A stretch of 64,000 nucleotides of DNA from Castor canadensis. Taxonomy: Eukaryota > Chordata > Mammalia > Rodentia > Castoridae. A model generated the notes under the pieces. That model was given only the letters and a program-made list of their open reading frames with translations, searched no databases and was not told the DNA's origin. A program made the position numbers and the translations under genes. Shown here one piece after another: positions 26,566-38,888 of the stretch (position 1 is its first letter; each line of letters begins with the position of its first letter). The DNA lies in the NCBI RefSeq assembly GCF_047511655.1, contig NC_133397.1, forward strand, positions 16,641,501 to 16,705,500, in the 5' to 3' direction.

Positions 26566-26623
26566 ATTAAACTGATAAGAACAGATACTACACTTGATCT
26601 TAGCCAAAAGGCCGAGAAGTGAT
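26566..26623 (-). pseudogene. U2 snRNA retropseudogene, first ~58 nt only
   Basis: Read on the minus strand from 26623, the sequence matches the 5' end of U2 (ATCACTTCTCGGCCTTTTGG, then the branch-point-recognition and Sm-proximal parts to about nt 58) with at most one or two changes. It stops inside U2. It is flanked by 15-base direct repeats, gaccaggataaatat (26551-26565) and gaccagcataaatat (26624-26638), 14 of 15 identical. That is the mark of L1-machinery insertion of a 3'-truncated snRNA copy. No U2 promoter elements are seen, so it should be inert. Confidence 0.9.
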
Positions 26624-26682
26624 GACCAGCATAAATATAGAGCATGAGTGACACCGGTTAAAAAGGTAGGTCTCTGGAGAAT

Positions 26683-26888
26683 GAAGTTATGGCATTCGAT
26701 TTCTGAAGGCTGGACAAACCTGATGTTTTCACAGAGCAAAGTCCCCTAACACTTAAGCCTTATCAGCCATGAACTAGAGCCTTCCCTAGAAACAAGATTT
26801 GATTAGGCTACAGGGAAGGAAAAGAGTATTTAAGTTAAGAGTCCTGAAAAATAGGTAGGCTGAATACAGCCAGCACCTACCAGGTGGT
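26683..26888 (+). repeat. Left arm of large inverted repeat
   Basis: This 206-base arm is the reverse complement of 28597-28807. About nine substitutions and one 4-base indel separate the arms (about 95% identity). It starts at gaagttatggcattcg and ends at taccaggtggt. I recognise no repeat family in it, and no target-site duplication flanks the pair. Confidence 0.9.
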
Positions 26889-28596
26889 GCGCTAGTTTGT
26901 AGAAGGCCACAAGTGTCAAAGCTGATGCTCAGCTAGCCTGCCAGATTTTAGGATGTCTCTGGGGAATCGAGGTCCCAAAAGCAGATTCTCTGCTTCAGAG
27001 GATGTCACCAAGTAAGTGTTGGTATCTGCTGGGCTAGGTCCTGGGAATGTGTAGAAGCAACAAACCCAGTCCCTGCAATGAAGGTGACCAAAAGGAGAGC
27101 CTAAGGTACACAGGACTACGGTCATGGGCAGTGCTGGGGAAGCTCTATGAGAATGCAGGGTGGGTGCAGGAATGGAGAGGCCCCACCTTTGTGTGTTTTC
27201 CTCATCCATATGAAGAACAGGTGTGTGTGAAGGTCAACGTACCTTGGATTCTGAAGACCAATGGTGGTAGGAGCACTGGCTGGCTGCATTCCTCATGGTA
27301 AGACTGAGGATGACCAGACAATCCTTGACCAGCCTAGATTTCCCATCCAGTGTGCAGGAGGGCCTACCTCAGAGGGTGGCTCCAAACCAGGTGTCAACTA
27401 CATCAGCCTTCAAATTCCCCTCTGCTCTACTGAGATCCTAGAGACAGAAGCCTTACTTATCTCACCTTGTCCCCTGCCTTTGCCAGTCTTGCATTCCACT
27501 GGGAACCTCTCTCTTAGGCCTGAGGACTGAGTGCTAGTAGCACCATCTACAGGATTCCTCTGCTGGGTCTCCCCTTTGAGCTCTGCTCACACTGGGCTGA
27601 GACAGTGAGGATTGTGGGGTACATCTGTGTAGTGCATACAATCCTGCACAACTCCAGGCAGGATTCTCTGGGGCCATTTAGTGCTCTACCTTATCCACCT
27701 AGTAACATGTCCAGTGGTTTCTGTGTGGATGAAAGGAGGTAGGAGAAGCAGGCACCTCTCTCTACCTCTTTAGAAAGAACGCATCTGGGAAATGATCTCT
27801 AGTGCCCATTCCCTGCCTTCTCAGCTCCTTAGCTCTCATGCATGGCTGCACAATCCATGCCATTCCTGTTTTCCAGGTTTGAGGAGCTGCTCACCAGTTA
27901 TGACGACTGGTGTTCCAGGAACCCCTAGGAAGGATGATGAAGCTGATGGGAAGTGTAGTCAAACTGGGCTCGGGCTTCAACAGCACTGGGCCAGCGTGTT
28001 CCTGTGTCTGCCCTACTCCAGCAGCAAGGCTGAGATACCTGAGTGAGCCCTTGCACCCCTCCTAATCTTCACAGATTGAAGGAGGGGACAAATCAGGGAA
28101 TGCTCTATGATTGACATTTGTGAACTCTGAGCCCAGTGCACCAGCAAACACCCCCTGTCCCCAGAAGCATGCAGAGAATAGACAAGAGGACCCCTAGGCA
28201 GGTTCTTCATACTCAATGTCAAATTGAGACTCCACTCAGACACCTGTGCAAGTCTTGTTGCACTATAGGAAGGGGGTCCTGGTCTTGGAGCCCAGAAAGT
28301 AAAATGAGAGCCATGTTTCAAGCAAGAGAGCATAGTCTGGGGGCAGAGAGGGCAGAAGAAAGTTATCCATGAACACACTGAACACCTCCCCTCTTAGGAA
28401 GAGCCACTTATCAGGCTCATCCTAAGACAGATGGCCATCCTGTTCATTAAGGTGAAACTGGTGAGCTTGGCAGCTGCCTCCCCAGTTATGCTGCACAAGT
28501 GTCAGGTCAGAATGTGATGGCCACCCTAGTGGAACATCATGGTAAATAGGCAAGTACCCTCAGCTAGAATCTGAGATGGCAGGACCATCTCAGGGG
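26889..28596. other. Spacer of the inverted repeat, no gene seen
   Basis: About 1.7 kb of GC-balanced sequence. Open frames are short and show no known domain. No L1, SINE or LTR was recognised within it. It is not itself palindromic as far as I can see. Confidence 0.6.
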
Positions 28597-28807
28597 ACCA
28601 CCTGGTAGATGGTGGCTGTATTCAGCCTACCTATTTTTCAGGCCTTTTAATTTAAATACTCTTTTCCTTCCCTGTAGCCTAATCAAATCTTGTTTCTAGG
28701 GAAGGCTCTAGTTCATGGCTGATCTGATAAGGCTTAAGTGTTAGGGGACTTTGCTCTGTGAAAACATCAGGCCTGTCCAGCCTTCAGAGATCGAATGTCA
28801 TAACTTC
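28597..28807 (-). repeat. Right arm of large inverted repeat
   Basis: This 211-base inverted partner of 26683-26888 includes a 4-base gatc insertion (tcagatcagcc versus tcagcc). Similarity stops sharply at both ends. Confidence 0.9.
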
Positions 28808-28924
28808 TCAGTGATAGTCTGAGATTTTACAAGAACACCTCATATGTAAGAGCAAGAGTCCCAAAGTGAAGACCTCATCTCCCAGTAGATCTTGGTGTCA
28901 TCTGAACCTGCCAAGAGTTTCCCA

Positions 28925-29150
28925 TCCCAGCTGACTATGGTGGTATACACTGTTATCCCAGAACCTGAGAGGTTTTGCTGAGGCAGGAGGATCTCAAGTT
29001 CAAGGCCAGCCTGGGCTATATAGCAATACCCTGTCTCCAAAAGAGAAGTGCCTGTAATCCTAGCACTAAGGCAGAAGGACAGCAACTTTGAGTCTAACCT
29101 GGGCTACATAGTGAGACCCTTTTTCAAAAAATAAAAATCAAAAACATTTC
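28925..29150 (+). mobile_element. B1-like SINE, two monomers in tandem
   Basis: First monomer: tatggtggtatacactgtta to agcaataccctgtctccaaa. Second monomer begins gtgcctgtaatcctagcact and ends in aaaaaataaaaatcaaaa. 7SL-derived B1 architecture. Confidence 0.8.
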
Positions 29151-32100
29151 CCATCCCTTCTATGCAGTTTCTCAGTAAGGATCTTCCCTGACTTCTACTC
29201 TAAGCTCTGGTCACAGCCCCAGCACCTGCAGAAACTTCCTCATGTATAAGGAGCTGGTCAGCTCTCTCACAAGCTCCTAAACTGACTGTAAGGTTAAAGT
29301 CAAGACAGTTGCCAATGGACACATGCTTTTCTCAGAATGCCTCACACCCTGTCCCCAAATTCTTGACAGATGCAGAAAAGAATGACCTTTTATGTTCTCA
29401 CCCTGTCTTCCATTGTAAGAGAGTTCTACACCACCCATTGGTCAGGAGACTGGTGGTACAGCCTGTGGCATCCAGAGGTGAGTTCTCAGAGTGTGCCAAA
29501 TGGGGAGCTAGATTCCCAATGATGCAGACAGTTTGGGGACAGTGAGCAAAGTCCCTGGGAACCCCAGGTCCTGAGTATTTCCCAGGCTTTCAGAAATCTT
29601 TCTGACACATGCTGCTTGGTGACTTGGCACCAATATCTAGGGGTCAAGTCTGACAAATGGCAACTGGTAACTGACAACCAGACTAAACATGAACTTAAAG
29701 CCAGTTATTAGTTTTGTGACTCAGACTGGTAATTTCTCCTTTTTTGCACCTCACCTTCTTCTATGGAATGAGGACATTAACTTCATTTAAAGTCACTGAA
29801 GACTTTAAAAGTGTTGTTAAAAAATCCAACACATAAACTTTCTGATAGGGGAGGACCCATTTTGTACCTAGATGAAGAAGGAAGTTTACCTTCCCCGCCC
29901 TGTTCTCAGACTTTAAGTCCTCCTTCCCTCCTCCTCCATTTCCTTGGAGCCAGCTTCCTACTTCCCAAAGCCAGTTGGGATGAGGTCCCACAGGGCTTCC
30001 ATCTTAGAATAGAGTGGAGCTGGGAAGGATTCAGTGTTGGGTCACTTGGCTTTCTGAGGCTGTGACACAGGAACTTCCACATCTGCTAGAACAGAAGTGC
30101 CTGAGCCTGTAGGGAGCTTAGAATCCAGGGGGGCTCCAGATTCATGACCCTTGAACTTTTCTGTTGTGCTGAAATACAATCTTGGCTGGCTACATACTTC
30201 CATCCTCAGGTCCATCTGCACTGTATGACCTGAGTCTGCTTACATTTGGATCCTAACTGGGTGCTCTCCTGAGAAGGAAAGAAGAGGAGAGAGTTGTGCA
30301 GCAGTAACACCGAGCAGCTCACCCCACCAGTCCCTCTCATGAACGTCTCTGCCCTTCTCCCCTGCACAGCTCCAAATGAACCACCTGCTGAAAGCTGCCC
30401 TCAGTGCTGACCAGACAATGGCCTGCAGAGCACTGTGATTAGCACTCTGGCCAAGCTACCCATCTCCAGGCCATTCTGTCCCCTCTGCCCCCCAAAATTT
30501 TTACTTGAGGAGGACTTGCATGCTGAGCTGGGTGAGTTCTGAAGACTCTTTAGCCAAAAATGCCTGCCTCCCTCCCACCAAACTTGTCTAGTGTCTGTCT
30601 ATGCTAATTTCCAGGCATTTTATGAGACATTTAACAAGTCTGATTATCCTTCTAGAAGAAGGAAGTCCTGGAAGAAAGCACATGTGAACCCAGAAGTCTT
30701 AGTTCTCCTGCCTCAGTAACTGCTCCACCTATGCCTACAGTGAACTCAGACCAGGGAAGTGTTTGACTTTCTGACTTGGGTTTCAGTGAGTATGGGGGTT
30801 AGGTGCCTGTGAGCCAGAAGTTCAGGAGCTTGATGGGAATTTTGAAGAAAGCATGTCACTTGAGACCCCTGCCACCCTGAAACACTGCCATTTTCTTCCC
30901 TAGAGAGTAGCACCCAAAGATCCTGGCTATGATTCTGACAGTTTTCTGGTCACAGTGGTGGCTTCTGTGATGGTACTGCCCAAGACGACCTATATTTCAT
31001 CCTATGAATGACATCAGATTCCAAGTGTAACAAATACATTTAACCAAGCACACACCACCCCATTGTCTTGTCAGTAGATCTTGGCCTTCCCAGCACAAGA
31101 AGGAACTCTTAGCAATCGGCAGAAACCTGTTAACTCAGAATTTGCTTGATAAAATCAGGTACATACAGACCTATTAGAAAGGAAGAAACATAGGAACAAG
31201 AACAGTTATGAAATCTACGGTCATTAAGTAGAGGAGAAAACATGGGACCCCCTGGGCCTGAGGACTGCCCAGGAGCTCCTAGCTCTCCATAAGCCCTTAT
31301 AACTGCTCCACTCTGCAGCCTGAGGCTTGTTTCTTACAAAGACTGCCTAACTTCTCAGGAAGATAGTTCTGTTCTACTTCATACTCTTTGTAAAGCCCAG
31401 CTTGAGCGAGTGTTTTCTGATGATGTCCACAAGACTGTCTTCACCCTCAGAGTCAGTGTTTCTCTCAACCTCAAGAGTTCATAGAATGCCTTCTGACTTA
31501 GGAGAGCTAATGGCAAAGATGTAGGCCTCTTGTTTGGGGCCCTTCCTGGCCAGGTCTTAAAGCAGTCTTGGAGGAGGGTGGTAAGAATATTTCCCTTAAG
31601 CCCAATTACCCAGTTGGCCTCCTTTCCAGACCATGCTGTAATGGACCGATCCTCAGCTCGGCCCACACTCTTTCCTGGCCCATTCAACTGTCTCAGAAGG
31701 GCCATGTTTCTCCCTGTAAAAACGGGTGGTCCAACTCATTAACCTAGCTGAGCATCAGGTGTTGGTTAGTTGTAAGGGGGTGGGGGGAAAGGGTCTGCTG
31801 GCTTTGGTGGTGAAGAGCCCTGGCTGCCAAAGATCCTGTCAAGCCCTAAGATCCAAGATGCTGGCTTCTCCCCACTGAGGACTCAGTTCAGGATTCACAA
31901 ACATTAATAGCATCAAACCCAAAGCACAGTAGTTTAAGTACAAAATGTTAGCTTACAAAAAAAGACCCAAAGGGTTTTAAGCAGTGGATATAATCTGACT
32001 GGAGTAAGTACCAAGAGAATAGGAAAGAGCACTGAGAGAGTGAGAGGCTTCAGGAAAAAGTAGCAATCGGGAGACACCTTAGAGAATGAGTGCTCTGCAA

Positions 32101-34788
32101 GCACTAGGAGCAGAAGGCATGGCATCATGGTTAGCTGTGCCAAGGCATTGTCACATAGAGTCAGAGCTTTGGACTCCGGGGCAAGGAAGACAGGGTGTTT
32201 TTTTCTTCCCCCATCCTGCCACATCCTTCTGCATGGGTAGCACTCTACTAGCTGTGAGAGTCATAACCTCTACCTTCTCACCTACTTCCCTGGGAAGTCC
32301 CAGGGTACCGAGGGACCTCCTCAGTTGTTGGGATAAAGGACTAAGCTCATAGCTCAGCCTTCCCTCTCCTGTTGCTCTCCTGGAGGTGTCCTTCTTTCAG
32401 TGCCTGTTCGTCTCTTGTTTCCTCCTCACTGTAAATCTTACCTGAGCAGCAGTACCAATTCATACCTTCTCCAATGTGGCCATGCCTACCTCTCTGTCCA
32501 GGATCATGTCCTACTTCTGAGGCTCTGTCTGAGGAAGCAACCTCTACTCTCTAAACTGTACCTCCTACCCAAGCCTTATCCCAAAGAAGCCTAGGATGAC
32601 CTCCACCCCCACCAAGATCAGCCTGTTCACATTAGCAGTTGGTTCAAACCCCAGTGTTGCTTCTGGCCTTTCAGAGCCTTAGCCAGGCTGGATGAGCAAG
32701 ACTCTCCACCTCACAGGCCTGCTCATGAAGCTCATTTGTGTTTCCATGAGCCTTCTATCCTTCCAATAAGGTCCTTTTGCTTTAAGCAAAGGACCCCTGC
32801 AGCTAAATTTGTCCCAGGGCAGAAGCAGCAAGAATTGGCTCTCCTGGTGGTTGAGTCACTTGCCTTCCTGTTTGTTACCTTCGTGTCCGGCTTCTTTTAA
32901 GGGTGAATTGAAATAGAAAAGGGCGGGCTGAGTGCTCCTGTTGGGGAGCAATGCTCCACAGTAAAATGGAGACTGACTGAGGCAAGTGGAATCACAGCAA
33001 GCCCCACTGCTGTGGGCCCCATCCCACCTCACTGCTGGGCCTCACAGTCAGAGGCCTGTCCTGGTGCCAGGCTCTCTTCAGCTGAACAAAACAGACTTAC
33101 TCAGGCTTGTGAGGCCAGGGTGGCCCCTGGCAAGAGCTCCTGTCTCTGTGGAACAAAAGGAGAGGGGAGCAAGGTTTCCATTGGCCAAGGGAGTTCCTGA
33201 GATGCTGGACTTCCAGTGTCAAAACTGAGAAAGCAATGGGCAAGTTTGGATGAGTTGGTCACCCTAGAGGGAACTTAGGTATTAGGAAAAGAACCTGGGC
33301 CTATCTCCAAATTTTGCAGCCTAAGCAAACCCCCTGATTGCCTGTTTTGGTAAGATGAAAATGTCAGTCTTGAAGGAATATCATGTAGTTTCAACGCAAA
33401 TACATGGAAAATGGTGGGCATTTGCTTTCTGGAAGATTCTCTGATGAGTTGCCTACTCTTTTTCCCTACCCTTTCTTCCTAAGGTTGCCTTCCCCAGGAC
33501 CAGGGGTTTTATGTGAAATTACCATTCTTGCCCATTCTTGTAAATCAGATTAGAACCAGGCTCTCAGTGGGTGGAAACTTTACGAGTCTCCACACCCCCT
33601 CTTCCAAAGTTGTTTTTGCCTCTCCTGCAGCCCCAGCTTGGGACATGCACCACCCTACAACTCACCTCTGTCCTGAGGCATCCCATCTGCCTCAAAGACT
33701 TGCTTTGGATGTTCATAACACTTTTTTCTGAGTTAGGTTTTTGGGATTTTATATAATTCTTCACAGGGCTGAGCCACGGGCTCTAATCTTGGAGAATGGT
33801 CCTGGGCAAAGAATTGGATCCTGGGATGGGTCTAGGGTTGGTATCAGGATTAGCAAAAAAAAGTGTAAACTGAGGTGCTTCACTCACTGAACATCACTAC
33901 TACTTTTCAACTGAGAATTGGAAGGGCTCTACGAAGTCATTATTCCATTGTTAACCTTTAACCCAGAACTTCCTCCAGTTTGTGTACCTGTAAAATAAAG
34001 GAGGTGATTTCTCCAATTCTTTCCAACTCAAGCATTCTGTGACTCTGATGAAACTTGTATGCCCATTATGCAATTCAAAAGGAATTATGTCTGGCAATTT
34101 GAAAGCTAGTAACCAGCCTGAGGAGGAAGAGCACTTGGGGCAAGGACAGTCTGCTCCCCGGCCCAGGACTCTGCTATGGCGTTAATTGACGATGATGGAA
34201 CACAGCAGCAATTTATGAGAGTTCATGGGTAGGAAGCCCAAGGAGGCTATACATTAGTCATGTCTGAGATTCCTTCTCACTGATACTGCAAGCCAGGGGA
34301 GCCAGCTCGGCCACTGCCCAGATGAAGGACTTATTGATCCAGAAAAAAGAAGTGAGCCAGCAATGCTTTATTTTAATAGCAAATAAAAATGACATTTTCC
34401 AGGGAGAAAATCCACAAAAAACTATTGGAGACAGAATTCCAGATCAAGTCAAGCTGTGACAAGATAACAAAATTACTTGATACCAAAGGTCCCCAATTTA
34501 AGAGAGGAAGCGTAACACTCCTCAAAATCTCAATCCCCCAGGAGACTGAGAGACAAAGGATGTCTTCCTCCAGCTGTCCTTTCCTGCTCCCCAGCCCCTA
34601 CAAGCTTATTTAGAGCAGGTGGGCAAAGAGAAACTGACCAGTGACCCCAGGATTTCTATCGTCCTGATGTGCTCAGACCTGGGCCGAGTGGCATACACAC
34701 AACCTGGCTCCTGACCTCAGCTCCCCATCTTGAAAGCAAAGACAAGCACCCATGGTATCAAAGAGCATAATTAGATGCTAATTAGATT
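29151..34788. other. Intergenic, no gene recognised
   Basis: MIR-like relics are likely near 29690-29810 (tgtgactcagactggtaatt), 33290-33390 and 33940-34040 (gtacctgtaaaataaaggag). Open frames reach about 124 codons without domains. No splice-supported exon was recognised. Confidence 0.45.
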
Positions 34789-34945
34789 AGTGGTTCTCGA
34801 ACTGGAGTGTGTATCAGAAGCTCCAGAGAATGTATTTATCACAGGTGACCGGGCCCCCCTCCAGTCACATTCAGCTGATTTGGGGTGGGGCCCAAAGCAT
34901 CTCTAACAGGTTTCTGAGTTCTCATGGTTCAGAGACAATATTCTG
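34789..34945 (+). mobile_element. MER5A-type hAT-Charlie DNA transposon relic
   Basis: Reads gtggttctcgaactggagtg, then ggggtggggcccaaagcatc and ttctgagaaccagcgtgt, as in MER5A with its inverted ends. Non-autonomous, long dead. Confidence 0.75.
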
Positions 34946-34959
34946 AGAACCAGCGTGTC

Positions 34960-35175
34960 AGACCAGGGTTCCCCACACCTTAACATGCATTGGAAACACC
35001 TGGGGACTCTGTAGCTCTGGCATAGGACTATGGCATTTCTTTCTTTCTTTGGTGCTGGAGATTGACCCCAGGGGCTCTCAGGTGCTAACCATGTGCTCTA
35101 CCACTGAGTTTCACCTCCAGCCCCAAGAGTCTGCATTTCAAACAAGCTCTAGGTCATGCAAGGCCTGCCAGTTTA
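34960..35175 (-). mobile_element. Second MER5-type relic, interrupted by a SINE
   Basis: Left part 34960-35035 (gcattggaaacacctgggga) and right part 35126-35175 (gagtctgcatttcaaacaag) belong to one MER5-like copy. The interruption is a minus-strand ID-like SINE. Confidence 0.6.
35036..35125 (-). mobile_element. ID-like tRNA-derived SINE nested in MER5
   Basis: Minus strand of the ID tRNA-like body: ttggtgctggagattgaccc through accatgtgctctaccactga to ccagcccc, with a pyrimidine tail end (ttctttctttctttc) on its left side. Confidence 0.8.
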
Positions 35176-36004
35176 TAATACATTCAACAGCCAAAGTACT
35201 CCAGTGCAGTGGAAATTGGAGAATGAGGGGTAGGTTGGGATTGATATTGGCAGAGAAAGTTTAATGGTAATTATTGGGACATAGGTTGGTTCTTGATGAG
35301 GAAGATTTAAGTGAACAAGGAAAAGTGGGTATTCTTACAGAGAGTACTGAGAAGACAGGAATGAGAACACACGGGTAGATAAGTGCATACCGGCCATTGC
35401 CACATACTGGTGTGACAGATCAAGGCTCTGCATGCAGGCGCCTTGTTCCATTCGTCTTCACCCAACCCTCCCTATCCAAGAGACTGGTCCAATTCCAATA
35501 AGTCTACTGGCAACTGGTCTTCGTGATGGAAATAATTATTGTTCTGTGAGCCTCAGACTGACAGTTCCTAATCCTGACTGCTCAGCCAATTTATATATTT
35601 TTTCACCTGGCTTGCTAGTAATGGTTTGTTGTTTGGCAGTCTTAAGTGACTCCCACTTTTCTTTTCCAATCTTAATTCAGAGAAGCCTCAGTTCTCCAAG
35701 AGTTGAGTGTCTCAAAGCCACACAAGGTGGTTATAAGTTTCTCAGCAGGCAGCCAGAACGAACCAGCATGTTTTGTACAGTGCTTAGTCATGGGTTCCTC
35801 TCCTGATTCAGTCAAGGTCATGACCAATTAAAGAAACACAGCCCTCTCTCTCCCCATTCTACCTTGGAAATCTTTAGTTTATAGGCTTGTTCCAACAAAG
35901 GACCCACCTTTTATTCAGTAGAGCTACAGGTGAGGGTGCAAGAACACAAAAGTACTGGTGCAAAAGGCCTGTCACTTGAAAACTGAACTAATATTTATTG
36001 GGTT
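35176..36004. other. Intergenic, no gene recognised
   Basis: A 124-codon open frame (35432-35806) has no recognisable domain or conserved context. Confidence 0.4.
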
Positions 36005-36458
36005 CTGTCTCAGTTTCTCAGCAGTACCATAACAAAGTACACAAACAGAAATTTATTCTCTTACAGCCTGGAGACTGTAAGTCCAAAGTCAAGGTAAAGG
36101 CAGGTCCATGCTCCTTCTAATACCTCCAGAGAAGGACTCTCCTTGCCTCTTCACATCTGGCAACCCCAGACATTCCTTGGCTTAGAGCAACATCACTCCA
36201 ACCTCTTCTTCCATTTTCACAAGGCATTCGCCCATTTCCATATCCAAATTTCCTTCTTCTTATAAAGGACATCAGTCATCTGAAGTGGTGTCATACAAGA
36301 GCACCAGTCATACTTGATTAGGGACCCATTCTATTCCATCTACATCATCTTTACTAACTAGATCTGCAATAACTCCATTCCCAAATAAGGTCACATCCAA
36401 GGTACCTGTGGCTAAGACTTCAACATGGTTTCAGGGGACACAATTCAACCTATCATAG
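36005..36458 (-). mobile_element. MLT1-type MaLR solo LTR fossil
   Basis: Minus orientation: cacaaacagaaatttattct and cagcctggagactgtaagtc near the left end; cccaaataaggtcacatcca and ggggacacaattcaacctat near the right. Nearly full LTR length, no internal region. Confidence 0.85.
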
Positions 36459-36825
36459 GAACCTGTTATAAAGCTATATTAAGCAAAGTCCATGCTGAAT
36501 TCGATCTGTCACTTAGAAATTTCTTCTAAATTAAACAGAAGTGTGAGCTGCTTTAAGTAAAATAAAAACTTAACTACAAATGGGGCCCTCTCCTTAAGGT
36601 CAACTAAGAAGAGGCCAAACACTTATGTTAGCCAGTGATGAATCTGCAAAATCTAAATGGCAGGTTCATGAGCAGATTCTGAAACTGGTTCCTTGGTCCA
36701 CTCCACCCATTTAAGCCATTCTGTCTGCCGTGCATTTCAGTTCTAGGGGATGAATGTGAAGCAGTGACAGCTCACCTCACAGCTCACCTGCCAGTGGAGA
36801 GAAGACAAGTGAACAAAACAAATAA

Positions 36826-37612
36826 AACTATATGACACAATGGAGTTTTACTCAGCCATAAGGAATATGACAACATGTGGTTTGAAGGTAAATGATGCAA
36901 TTGGAGGACATCATGTCAAGTGAAGTAAGTCAAGTTCAGAAAGACAAAGGCCTCATGTTTTCTCTCATATGTGGAAGATAGATCTAAAAGATAAGCATAT
37001 ACACAAAACTCAATATGATTATACACAAACTCAAACATGAACAAATTTATAATAGCGGAACTGCTCTATGGAACTCTGGGAAGGAGGGAAAGGAAAGGAG
37101 AACACTAGAGCATCAACAATATCGTAAAACATAACATCTGTGAAGGTAGAGGAAATAAGAATATGTACTGAAAGATGAAAGCAGGGGTGGGAGGGAGGGG
37201 GTAAGAGGGAGTAATGGAAGGGGCTGAGTGAACCAAAATGAAGTACATTCATAGCAGGAATACACTGAGAAACTCCTTCTAACATAGACTTAGCTATTAA
37301 TAATGAATATTATAATATAATTAATATTATTAATAATGACAGGACTGTAAAATAGGTATAGTGTGGGGGAGTACTTGTGGAGGGGGTAGGGAGAATGAAG
37401 AAGATTAAGGTGAGGGAATTTGGTTGATGGACTTCATACACTTAGATGAAATAGAACAAAGAAACCTTTTGCAATACTTTTAAGTGGGGCAGGGAGGAGG
37501 TCAGGGGTAAAGACAGTGGGGGAGATCTAACCAATGAATAATATAAGCCTATTTGGAATTGTCACAATGAACATATTCTAATAAAAGAAATTAATGGAAA
37601 AAAATTTTAAAA
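36826..37612 (+). mobile_element. L1 3'-end fragment
   Basis: Starts in the ORF2 C-terminal region (cacaatggagttttactcag, catgttttctctcatatgtg) and continues through a purine-rich 3' UTR (gggtgggagggagggggtaa) to an A-rich end. 5'-truncated. Confidence 0.85.
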
Positions 37613-38674
37613 CATGGTATGAGACAATTAAAAAATAATAATAAAGTGACCTGATGAGTGAGATTGGGATTTGCAACATTAAGCAGAGTGGCTAGAGAAG
37701 GGCCCAGATAAGGCCAAGGGACAGTCTCTGTGATAGCATTACTTCTTCCTGAGGGATAAGACTGTCGCACACTGTCCACCTCACTCAGGCAGCTTTGTTG
37801 AGACAGACTTTGGGGGTGAGGGCAAAACAGACTTGCACTACATATGTAGAGGATGAGTCTTGGCCTGCAGATGAGGTGAACATTGCTGAATCTGGATCTG
37901 TGCTGAGGTTAGCACCAACGTTTTTGCTGCTGGGTGCACAAGGATTAGAAACGGTCTGAAATCCCGGGTTTTAGAAACACCCTCAGTTACAGTCAGGGCC
38001 ACGATCTCTGTTTCAGCCACGCTAAGTTTGTGCCACATCAACTCCACAATCTTCAAAAGAGCTTTAGAACTAAGTGGAAATAGGTTCAAATAAGTGTGAT
38101 GCCAAAAAAAAAATATTCAGAGGTATTCTTGGTACAAACTGGTCAAAATTGCCTGGGGAGAATGTTCACTAAGACTGTGAACAGAACTAAAAGTAATTTT
38201 TTAAAGATGTGACTAACAAGACTAGGGAAGGAAGCTTTTAACCCTTGGTTTCTAATTGTGCTGGTTAAAAATGGTTACCTCTGGAGGGGAATGAAAGGGT
38301 GGTTCCCTACTTGTCACTTACAACTCCTGTACTATTTCAATTCTTACCACATCCATGTTTCCACTGTATAATAAAATGACTCACATCACTTCAACGTGGT
38401 TTAAAACATTAAGAGTGGAGGCAAACTGAGGTAGAGATCTATGTTCTCACATTCCCTAAAAAGACACGGCCAAGATAATAACTTAAGCTACTCAATGAAA
38501 TGTACAACGTGATTTTTTATTATTTATGTGTTCACATGTCCATGTATTTGTTCAAAAAAGTGTGAAGGATAGATGTGAACTTAACAGTAGTTACCCCCAA
38601 GTATGTAAGAGAACAATGAGAGAACTTTTGCTTTTCCTATTACATTCTTCTGCCATTTTTTGCTACTTTTTAAT
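37613..38674. other. Intergenic, no gene recognised
   Basis: No repeat family or exon assigned with confidence. Confidence 0.4.
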
Positions 38675-38683
38675 AGTACTTTT

Positions 38684-38888
38684 GTTTTTGTACTGGGGTT
38701 TGAACTCAGGGCTTCACACTTGCTAGTTAGGTGCTCTACCACTTTAGCCTCTCTGCCATCCTTTTTTTGGTGTTGGGTATTTTAGAGATAGGGTCTTGCA
38801 AACTATTTGCCCTGGCTGGCTTTGATGTGAGCATCCTGATCTCTGCCTCCTGAGTAGCTACGATTACACCACAGGCACCCAGCTTAAA
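38684..38888 (-). mobile_element. B1-dID type SINE, full length, with target-site duplication
   Basis: ID part (tactggggtttgaactcagg to ctctaccactttagcc), then B1 part to gtagctacgattacaccaca. Direct repeats agtactttt at 38675-38683 and 38889-38897. One of the clearest copies in the window. Confidence 0.92.

Noticed and set aside
26566-26623. Functional U2 snRNA gene
   Set aside because: Only the first third of U2 is present, flanked by target-site duplications and lacking snRNA promoter elements and the 3' stem-loops.
26683-28807. DNA transposon with long terminal inverted repeats
   Set aside because: Bases flanking the two arms do not form a target-site duplication and no transposase-like frame lies in the spacer; it remains only as an open possibility in the findings.
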